Shown here: piece after piece, positions 58,491 to 64,000 of the stretch
How the letters are laid out: each line of letters opens with the position of its first letter
How positions within the stretch are numbered: the first letter of the stretch is position 1
Assembly (NCBI RefSeq): GCF_001431415.1
Contig: NZ_LDJI01000029.1
Coordinates: 53,199-117,198, forward strand
Direction of reading: 5' to 3'
Source of the DNA: Stenotrophomonas humi
Lineage (GTDB): Bacteria > Pseudomonadota > Gammaproteobacteria > Xanthomonadales > Xanthomonadaceae
DNA length: 64,000 bases
Made by a program: the position numbers and the translations under genes
Notes under the pieces: generated by a model
What the model saw: only the letters and a program-made list of their open reading frames with translations
What the model was told of the DNA's origin: nothing
Databases searched by the model: none

Positions 58491-60722
58491 ATGCTTCGTC
58501 CAAGTGCCACCTCCCCGCTATCGCTTTCGCTGCTGTCCATCGCGCTGGCAGTCGCCCTTGCCAGCCAAGCCGCCACCGCCCACGCGGAAGCCGCGCCGGC
58601 CAACGCCACCACGCTGGATACAGTGAAGGTGGTTGCCGATGGCGACCTCCCCAACTCGTACACCGTCAAGCAGGCGCGTACCGCGACCAAGCTGGATCTG
58701 TCGCTGCGTCACACCCCGCAATCGGTCACCGTGCTCACCCGCCAACGTCTGGATGACATGGGCCTGTATGCGATGTCCGACGTCATGGGCCAGGTGACCG
58801 GCGTGCATGTCGCGGTCACCGACAGCGAGCGCATCAACTACGTTTCACGGGGCTACAACATCAGCAACTTCCAGGTTGATGGCATGCTCAACACCTTCGG
58901 TGGCTATATCAAGACCAACACCGACAGTGTCATCTATGACCGCATCGAAGTAGTGCGCGGTGCCACCGGCCTGACCACCGGCGCGGGCGATCCATCAGGC
59001 ACCGTCAACTACGTGCGCAAGCGTCCGACCGACGAATTTGCAATGAGCGCCAACCTGGTGCTTGGCCGCTGGGGCAACCAGCGCCTGGAAGCGGACATCG
59101 GCGGACCGATCGCGCTGGATGGCCGCGTTCGTGCCCGCGTTGTCGCCGCCAAGCAGCAGAGCGACTCCTTCCGCGATGTGTATCGTTTGGACAAAGATGT
59201 CTTCTACGGCATCGTCCAGGCCGATCTGACCGATAGCACCCTGCTCGAAGCCGGCTACGAGTATCAGTCGCCGGAAACCTCCGGCGTCACCTGGGGTGTG
59301 GTCCCGTACTGGGGGGCCGATGGCAAACCGGCCAACCTGCCGCGTTCAACCAATCTCTCGGCGCGCTGGAGTCAGTGGCCGATCGTGGAGAAGACCGCAT
59401 TCGCTCGCCTTGAGCAGAGCCTGGGCCACGACTGGGCGATCAAGGCCAGTTACACACGCGCCAAGCGCGATACCGAAGGTGAGGTCTGGTACGGCGCATC
59501 GGGTTACCCCAACGCCGATGGCACCGGCGTGCAGGCTTTCATTGGCGCTTTCGGCGAACGCAGCGACATGCAGGTGTTCGACCTCAACGCCGGCGGTCCG
59601 TTCAAACTGTTCGGTCGCGAACACGAGGTGGTGGTAGGCATCGGCCAGTCAGTGCGCAAGGGTGAAGTCCCAGGTTCGGATTTCGACTACGCAGATGGCT
59701 ACGAAAAAGTGCCGGATTGGCGCAACTGGACCGGCGACATCGCGCCGCTGCCGGTCAATCGTTATGACTGGCTGTCGTCGGAGGACGAACTGAAGCAGCG
59801 CGCCGCGTATGTCGCCGCACGCCTGCAGTTGGCCGACCCACTGATGGCCGTGCTGGGCGCGCGCTACGGCAGCTGGGAAACCCGTAATTGGAGCTACAAC
59901 CGCGACACCACCGGCAAGCTGCTGGGCACCACGCGCGGCGGCTACAAGCCCGATGACTCGCTGACGCCCTACGCCGGCCTGATCTACGATTTCAACAAGC
60001 ACTTCAGCGCCTACGCAAGCTACACCGACATCTTCCAGCCACAGAATTACCGCGACAAGAACAACAGCTACCTGGAGCCGGTGGTCGGCGACATGTGGGA
60101 AGCCGGCATCAAGGCCGAACTGTTCGATGGCCGCATGAATGCATCGGCTGCCGTGTTCAAGGGTGAAAAGGACAACGTTGCCGAAATCGACGACTCCGTG
60201 CCGGAAGGCTCCCTGCCGGACGGCACCAGTGCCTACCGCTCCACCGGCAAGGGCAACGAGGTCAAGGGCTGGGAACTGGAAGCCCAAGGCAGCATCAGCG
60301 AGCACTGGAACCTGTCCGCCGGTTACGCCCACACCGTCATCCGCAATCAGCAAGGCGTGCGCCAGAACACCACCACGCCGGTGAACACCTTCCGCCTCAA
60401 CACCGGCTGGCGCCCGGGTGGTGCATGGAGCCGACTGTCGTTGGGCGGCGGCGTGACCTGGCAGAGCGAGATCTGGCGCATGAGCAACCGGCCTGCAGAT
60501 GACTTCCTGACCAGCGGCAAGACCTACAAATCACGCATTACCCAGGACGCGGTGGTGCTGGTCAACGCCTTCGCCGGCTACCAGTTCAACGACAACTTCT
60601 CCGCGCAGTTGAACATCAACAACCTGCTCGACAAGAAGTACTACAGCAACGTCGGCTTCTACGACGGCGTGAACTGGGGTGAGCCGCGCAATGTGCGGCT
60701 GAGCCTGCGCTGGAAGCTGTAA
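58491..60722 (+). CDS. TonB-dependent siderophore receptor (FhuE/FpvA-like)
   Basis: 743 residues. The signal peptide (about 1-32) and AGGAAA before the ATG at 58491 fix the start. The plug (about 45-190) has SLRHTPQSVTVLTRQRLDDMGLYAMSDVMGQVTGV and RGYNISNFQVDGMLNTFGGY; the barrel contains RIEVVRGATGLTTGAGDPSGTVNYVRKRPT and ends RNVRLSLRWKL with terminal aromatic/hydrophobic residues. These are the ferric siderophore (hydroxamate/pyoverdine/coprogen type) class; the exact ligand is unknown. It leads an iron-uptake module with the three following membrane genes. Confidence 0.92.
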   Translation: MLRPSATSPLSLSLLSIALAVALASQAATAHAEAAPANATTLDTVKVVADGDLPNSYTVKQARTATKLDLSLRHTPQSVTVLTRQRLDDMGLYAMSDVMGQVTGVHVAVTDSERINYVSRGYNISNFQVDGMLNTFGGYIKTNTDSVIYDRIEVVRGATGLTTGAGDPSGTVNYVRKRPTDEFAMSANLVLGRWGNQRLEADIGGPIALDGRVRARVVAAKQQSDSFRDVYRLDKDVFYGIVQADLTDSTLLEAGYEYQSPETSGVTWGVVPYWGADGKPANLPRSTNLSARWSQWPIVEKTAFARLEQSLGHDWAIKASYTRAKRDTEGEVWYGASGYPNADGTGVQAFIGAFGERSDMQVFDLNAGGPFKLFGREHEVVVGIGQSVRKGEVPGSDFDYADGYEKVPDWRNWTGDIAPLPVNRYDWLSSEDELKQRAAYVAARLQLADPLMAVLGARYGSWETRNWSYNRDTTGKLLGTTRGGYKPDDSLTPYAGLIYDFNKHFSAYASYTDIFQPQNYRDKNNSYLEPVVGDMWEAGIKAELFDGRMNASAAVFKGEKDNVAEIDDSVPEGSLPDGTSAYRSTGKGNEVKGWELEAQGSISEHWNLSAGYAHTVIRNQQGVRQNTTTPVNTFRLNTGWRPGGAWSRLSLGGGVTWQSEIWRMSNRPADDFLTSGKTYKSRITQDAVVLVNAFAGYQFNDNFSAQLNINNLLDKKYYSNVGFYDGVNWGEPRNVRLSLRWKL

Positions 60723-60781
60723 TCCCCTCCAGGGAGACCATTGCCATGTGCAGTGGCGGCCAGGGACGGCCGGCTTTTCCC

Positions 60782-60807
60782 GCGCCACCGGCATCTGCCG
60801 GTGGCGC
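60782..60807. terminator. Hairpin after the siderophore receptor gene
   Basis: 12-bp perfect arms GCGCCACCGGCA / TGCCGGTGGCGC with a TC loop, 60 bp after the receptor stop codon. This argues that the next gene starts after it. There is no T-run, so partial readthrough to the following genes is likely. Confidence 0.55.
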
Positions 60808-60835
60808 CCGTATTGATTCGACTTTGCAGGTTCCC

Positions 60836-61162
60836 GTGGACAGCACGCCTCTCGCCAGCTCCTGGTACTCCCGCTTCGGCGGTTTCCTCACACGCCCGTG
60901 GTTGGGCGTCCTGTCGCGCACGCTGGCCGCCATCCTCGGCGGCTACGCACTCGCCGCGACCTGCGCGACGTTCTTCGCCGTCGCCCTACCCATCGCCCGC
61001 AGCCAGGCGGTGCTGACCGGCATGCTGGTCGCCATCGTGCTGTGCGCCTGCGCGGCATTGTGGGCGTTTGCTACCCGCACCGCGTTGCGCGCATGGGTCG
61101 GCATCCTGATTCCCACCGCGCTGCTCTGGCTGGGCACCCTATGGCTGGGAGCAATGGCATGA
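60836..61162 (+). CDS. DUF3649 small membrane protein of the iron-uptake module
   Basis: 108 residues from a GTG at 60836 that follows CAGG at a suitable distance. It has three hydrophobic segments (about 20-44, 51-70, 78-100) with RPWLGVLSRTLAAILGGYALAATCATFFAVALP, the DUF3649 pattern. An ATG at 60746 also has a good AGGGAG site, but it would translate through the hairpin at 60782-60807 and add a Gly/Ala/Pro-rich stretch; I consider it less likely. Its stop overlaps the next ATG. Confidence 0.72.
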   Translation: MDSTPLASSWYSRFGGFLTRPWLGVLSRTLAAILGGYALAATCATFFAVALPIARSQAVLTGMLVAIVLCACAALWAFATRTALRAWVGILIPTALLWLGTLWLGAMA

Positions 61163-62781
61163 AAAATGGATTCCGCCAATCCATGGCATGGCTGCATACC
61201 TGGACCGGCCTGCTGGTCGGCTGGCTGCTGTTGCTGATTTTCATGGCCGGCACCGCCAGCTATTACCGCGAGGAAATCAGCCGCTGGATGCGCCCGGAGC
61301 TGCCGCGCAGCACCGTGAGTGCCGACGATGCCGCCGCCCGAGCCATCACCTTCCTGCAGCACAAGGCACCGCTGGCCGAAAGCTGGAACGTCACCCTGCC
61401 CGATACCCGCAACCCGGCGATGCGCATGTTCTGGCGCAACCCCGAATCGATGGTCAAGCCACCGGTCGAAGGCGAGAAGCGACGCCGTCGCGGTGGCGGT
61501 CGTTTCGGCGACGCCACCGTTGATCCGAATACCGGCCAGGAAGTGACCGCACGCGAAACCCGAGGTGGTGACTTCTTCTACCGCCTGCATTTCGACCTGC
61601 ACTACATCCCGGTGGTGTGGGCGCGCTATCTGGTCGGCTTCTGCGCGATGTTCATGCTGGTGGCGATCATCACCGGCGTCATCACCCACAAGAAGATCTT
61701 CAAGGACTTCTTCACCTTCCGTCCGCAGAAAGGCCTGCGCTCATGGCTGGATTTCCACAATGTCAGCGCGGTGATGGCGCTGCCCTACCACGCCATGATC
61801 ACCTACACCGGCATCGTCACCCTGATGTTCATGTATCTACCGTGGGGCGTGAGCACCGCCTACCCGAAGGACGAGGATGCGTTCTTCAGTGAAGCCTTTG
61901 CACGCATGGCCGACATCGAATCACCGGGGCAAGGTACGGCAATCGCGCTGCCGATCCAGCAGTTGATGGACAGCGCGCGCAGGCAATGGAACGGCGCCGA
62001 AGTCGCCGGCTTCACGCTGTACCGACCCGGCGCAGCCAATGCGGTCATCGATATCCAGCAGCGCGACGGCAAGCGCCTGTCAGTGGATACCCCCTCGCTG
62101 CGATTCAATGCAGTCAGCGGCGAGCTGATCGAGGCCAGCCCAAGCGCGGGCGGCGCCACCGCCACCCGTGGCGTGATGTACGGGCTGCACCTGGCGCGCT
62201 TCGCCGATTGGGGGCTGCGTGCGTTGTTCTTCCTGTCCGGATTGATCGGCTGCCTGATGGTGGCCAGCGGCGTGGTGCTGTGGGCGGTGAAGGAGCGCCC
62301 CAAGCATGCCAAGTCCGGCAAGACCGGTTTCGGTCTGCGCCTGGTCGATGCCTTGAACATCGGCGCCGTCGCCGGCCTGCCGATTGCCTTTGCCGCCTAC
62401 TTCTGGGGCAACCGGCTGTTGCCGACCGGGTTGGCCGAACGCAGTGACGCCGAGATCAACGTGTTCTTCTACGCGTGGGCGGCGTCGCTGCTGGCAGCCT
62501 TCATCTGGCCAAAACGGTTGATGTGGGCCTGGCAGTTGTACGTGGGCGCGGCGATGTTCGCGCTGATACCGGTGATCAACGCAATGACCACACACGCACA
62601 TCTCGGCGTGACCCTGCTGCAGGGCGACTGGGTGCTGGCCGGCTTCGATCTGGTGATGATCGCCTTCGCTGCGGTGTTGGGGTACTGCGGTCTACGCATG
62701 CAGCGCTGGCAGCCTGCACTGAGTGCGGCCGAGAAAAAACGTCGCCAACAAGCGGCGGTCGCGACGGAGGCATCGGCATGA
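61159..62781 (+). CDS. PepSY-associated TM protein, iron-regulated membrane reductase-like
   Basis: 540 residues. MAWLHTWTGLLVGWLLLLIFMAGTASYY begins the PepSY_TM family with its conserved His. Four further helix regions include FYRLHFDLHYIPVVWARYLVGFCAMFMLVAIITGV and FHNVSAVMALPYHAMITYTGI, with His residues placed to bind haem. PepSY_TM proteins near siderophore receptors are proposed to reduce ferric siderophores at the inner membrane. It overlaps DUF3649 (ATGA) and the next gene (ATGA), so the module is coupled. Confidence 0.88.
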   Translation: MKNGFRQSMAWLHTWTGLLVGWLLLLIFMAGTASYYREEISRWMRPELPRSTVSADDAAARAITFLQHKAPLAESWNVTLPDTRNPAMRMFWRNPESMVKPPVEGEKRRRRGGGRFGDATVDPNTGQEVTARETRGGDFFYRLHFDLHYIPVVWARYLVGFCAMFMLVAIITGVITHKKIFKDFFTFRPQKGLRSWLDFHNVSAVMALPYHAMITYTGIVTLMFMYLPWGVSTAYPKDEDAFFSEAFARMADIESPGQGTAIALPIQQLMDSARRQWNGAEVAGFTLYRPGAANAVIDIQQRDGKRLSVDTPSLRFNAVSGELIEASPSAGGATATRGVMYGLHLARFADWGLRALFFLSGLIGCLMVASGVVLWAVKERPKHAKSGKTGFGLRLVDALNIGAVAGLPIAFAAYFWGNRLLPTGLAERSDAEINVFFYAWAASLLAAFIWPKRLMWAWQLYVGAAMFALIPVINAMTTHAHLGVTLLQGDWVLAGFDLVMIAFAAVLGYCGLRMQRWQPALSAAEKKRRQQAAVATEASA

Positions 62782-63110
62782 TGCTGCTTTCAATCGCGCT
62801 GTCGTACTCGGGCTTCACCGCGTTGTCGCTGGCCATGGACAAGCACCAGCAGGACCTGCACGGCAAGGCCCAGGCCAGCCCCGCACGCATGCGCGTGTGG
62901 CGTTGGCTGGGCTGGATCCTGCTGACCGCCGCGTTCGGCCTGTGCGTGCGGAACCACGGTTGGGCGCTGGGGCCGGTGCTGTGGCTGGGTGCACTGACCG
63001 CCGCAGGATTGCTGATCGCCTTTGGGCTCTATCCGTACCGGCCGCGCTGGATCGTGCCGCTGGCATGGCTGTTGCCGATCGCCGGGGTCGCAGCAGCCCT
63101 GCTGCCATAG
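62778..63110 (+). CDS. DUF3325 membrane protein
   Basis: 110 residues with three to four hydrophobic segments: LLSIALSYSGFTALSLAMDKHQQDL at the start (DUF3325 signature), then LGWILLTAAFGLCVR and later helices. It overlaps the PepSY_TM gene by 4 bp. The receptor-DUF3649-PepSY_TM-DUF3325 set recurs in Pseudomonas and Xanthomonadaceae iron loci. Function unknown. Confidence 0.85.
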   Translation: MMLLSIALSYSGFTALSLAMDKHQQDLHGKAQASPARMRVWRWLGWILLTAAFGLCVRNHGWALGPVLWLGALTAAGLLIAFGLYPYRPRWIVPLAWLLPIAGVAAALLP

Positions 63111-63156
63111 TGGTGGCCTACACCGCAGGCCGTGTCGTTTCGGCCTGGCAGACCTG

Positions 63157-63179
63157 CCCTCTCCCCGCGCGGGGGAGGG
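63157..63179. repeat. Repeat hairpin CCCTCTCCC / GGGGGAGGG between convergent genes
   Basis: A 9-bp stem (with one G-T pair) and a 5-nt GC loop between DUF3325 and the GNAT gene, which converge. It shares the CCCTCTCCC core with the repeat at 41765, so it is probably the same repeat type acting as a bidirectional terminator. Confidence 0.5.
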
Positions 63180-63190
63180 AGATGCACGCA

Positions 63191-63760
63191 CTATGCGGGA
63201 GCCAGCGAAAACATGTGCGCGGGCACCGCCAGGTCATTGATCATCAATCGATTACGCGCTATCCCCTCGCGTAGCGCGCCTGACTTCAGTGCCACCTTCT
63301 CGCTGGCGGTATTGCCTACCGCCACCACGATCTCGACGCGCTGCAACCCTTCGCTGGCGAACGCGTGCGCGGCAAGCGCGCGCACGCAGCGTGATGCAAT
63401 ACCCTGCCCTTGTCGCGATTGACGCACCCAGTAGCCCAGGTTGCAGAAACGATGGTCGCGGCGGATTTCGTTCAGCCCAGCACCGCCCAGAAAAATACCG
63501 GTGTCCTGGCTGAATATCCCGAACTCCAGTGCGGTTGCGGCGGCGCGCTGGGCACGGCAGGCAGCGAACCATTCCAGCGCCTGCGCCGCGCTGTAGTCAT
63601 GCGACGCCCACGGCATCCATCGGCTGATGCTTTCGACCGACTCACGCACCGCTTCCACGAACACGGGGGCATCACCGTCCTCGAGGGGCCGCAACAGCAG
63701 ACCCTCAAACACAATGGCCGACGATTTCCTGTCAGCTCCCGCGGCGATCACCGCTTTCAT
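63191..63760 (-). CDS. GNAT family acetyltransferase (RimJ/RimL-like)
   Basis: 189 residues. The GNAT acetyl-CoA motif appears as [22 protein letters not shown] (about 110-131, Q/RxxGxG/A). [22 protein letters not shown] begins the fold and [19 protein letters not shown] is the later motif. RimJ/RimL relatives acetylate N-terminal Ser/Ala or other amines; the target here is unknown. I start at the ATG at 63760, where ATGA overlaps the rlmKL stop codon; a start seven codons upstream is possible. Confidence 0.85.
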   Translation of the reverse strand: MKAVIAAGADRKSSAIVFEGLLLRPLEDGDAPVFVEAVRESVESISRWMPWASHDYSAAQALEWFAACRAQRAAATALEFGIFSQDTGIFLGGAGLNEIRRDHRFCNLGYWVRQSRQGQGIASRCVRALAAHAFASEGLQRVEIVVAVGNTASEKVALKSGALREGIARNRLMINDLAVPAHMFSLAPA

Positions 63761-64000
63761 CCCAGGCGCCGCAATTCCCACGCACGGTGGATGCGGGCAT
63801 TGCGCTCGAAATCCGGGCCGATGGTCTGCGCGGAAATTTCCTGGCAGTTGGCAAAGGCCGCAACCGCGCTTTCGTCCAGCTTGAAGCGGCGGAAGTTGTT
63901 GGAGAAATACAGCACGCCGTCGGACGTCAGGCGATCCACCGCTGCGTTCAACAGGCGCACATGCTCACGCTGGATGTCGAAATCCTCCGCGCGCGCGGAG
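63757..64000 (-). CDS. rlmKL: 23S rRNA methyltransferase RlmKL, C-terminal end (cut by window edge)
   Basis: The last 80 codons of a longer gene, open to the window edge. The sequence [31 protein letters not shown] and the final [17 protein letters not shown] matches the RlmK methyltransferase domain C-terminus (E. coli: FDVQRDH, MFSNNKRGFRMD, DFARNRQIH). The full protein methylates G2069 and G2445 of 23S rRNA. It runs with the GNAT gene as one unit (4-bp overlap). Confidence 0.87.
   Translation of the reverse strand, partial: SARAEDFDIQREHVRLLNAAVDRLTSDGVLYFSNNFRRFKLDESAVAAFANCQEISAQTIGPDFERNARIHRAWELRRLG

Noticed and set aside
60746..60835. An earlier ATG start for DUF3649 at 60746 with AGGGAG upstream
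   Set aside because: It would translate through the strong hairpin after the receptor gene and add a Gly/Ala/Pro-rich stretch without membrane character. Kept only as an alternative.
1..64000. CRISPR arrays, tRNA/rRNA genes, prophage or intact insertion sequence
   Set aside because: No regularly spaced repeats, no tRNA cloverleaf or rRNA sequence recognised, and no integrase or transposase genes seen.

Overview
The window is a high-GC gammaproteobacterial chromosome segment. Three things point to the Xanthomonadaceae/Lysobacteraceae, most likely Stenotrophomonas or a close relative: the FimT-PilV-PilW-PilX-PilY1 minor-pilin order, the petABC-sspA-sspB block, and GTAG- and GCCGAGC-type intergenic palindromes. 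The genus is an inference from family content and repeat style. I saw no rRNA, tRNA, CRISPR array, prophage or intact insertion sequence. Nearly all of the window is ordinary chromosomal coding sequence.

Layout. 1-3.75 kb: minor pilin operon for type IV pili (minus strand; pilY1 runs off the left edge), divergent from a LytS/AlgZ-type sensor kinase. 4.9-9.7 kb: the nucleosidase ppnN and a large Oar-like TonB-dependent receptor. 10-16.7 kb: housekeeping genes (MarC, an SDR with a degenerate active site, grxD, sodB, an AhpD-like protein, purE-purK, a cysteine-less Trm112-like protein, nadC). 16.8-22.7 kb: sspB/sspA downstream of the cytochrome bc1 genes petA-petB-petC, and a lytic transglycosylase. 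22.8-33.3 kb: miaB ... ybeZ (phoH-like)-ybeY ... ybeX (corC). This familiar synteny is interrupted by a tetR-hlyD-ABC export operon and by a 390-bp gap packed with DnaA-box-like sequences. 33.3-36.9 kb: a DUF4105 protein, corA, and an M24 peptidase gene broken by one in-frame TGA.

37-46.7 kb is a polyamine catabolism locus. It holds puuD-puuA-potF-potG-potH-potI and a succinate-semialdehyde-type dehydrogenase on the minus strand, with puuB divergent; puuC lies separately at 53-54.5 kb. Together they can import putrescine (PotFGHI), gamma-glutamylate it (PuuA), oxidise it (PuuB, PuuC), remove the glutamyl group (PuuD) and oxidise succinate semialdehyde. A GABA transaminase and PuuR are not in the window. 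46.8-52.9 kb: a REC-REC-GGDEF protein behind a sigma-28-like promoter, a bacteriohemerythrin behind a perfect FNR-type box, an MFS transporter, oleate hydratase and a tandem PepSY-like protein. 54.7-58 kb: a ParB-like protein and three membrane or hypothetical proteins. 58.2-63.1 kb: an iron-uptake module (Fur-like box, siderophore receptor, DUF3649, PepSY-TM, DUF3325). The right edge holds a GNAT gene and the 3' end of rlmKL.

The most unusual signal is the DnaA-box cluster at about 24.41-24.61 kb. Also notable are the premature TGA in the M24 peptidase gene, the sigma-28 and FNR promoters in the c-di-GMP/hemerythrin pair, an SD-sequestering hairpin before the AhpD-like gene, a perfect 24-bp palindrome near 58.17 kb, and several REP-like elements.
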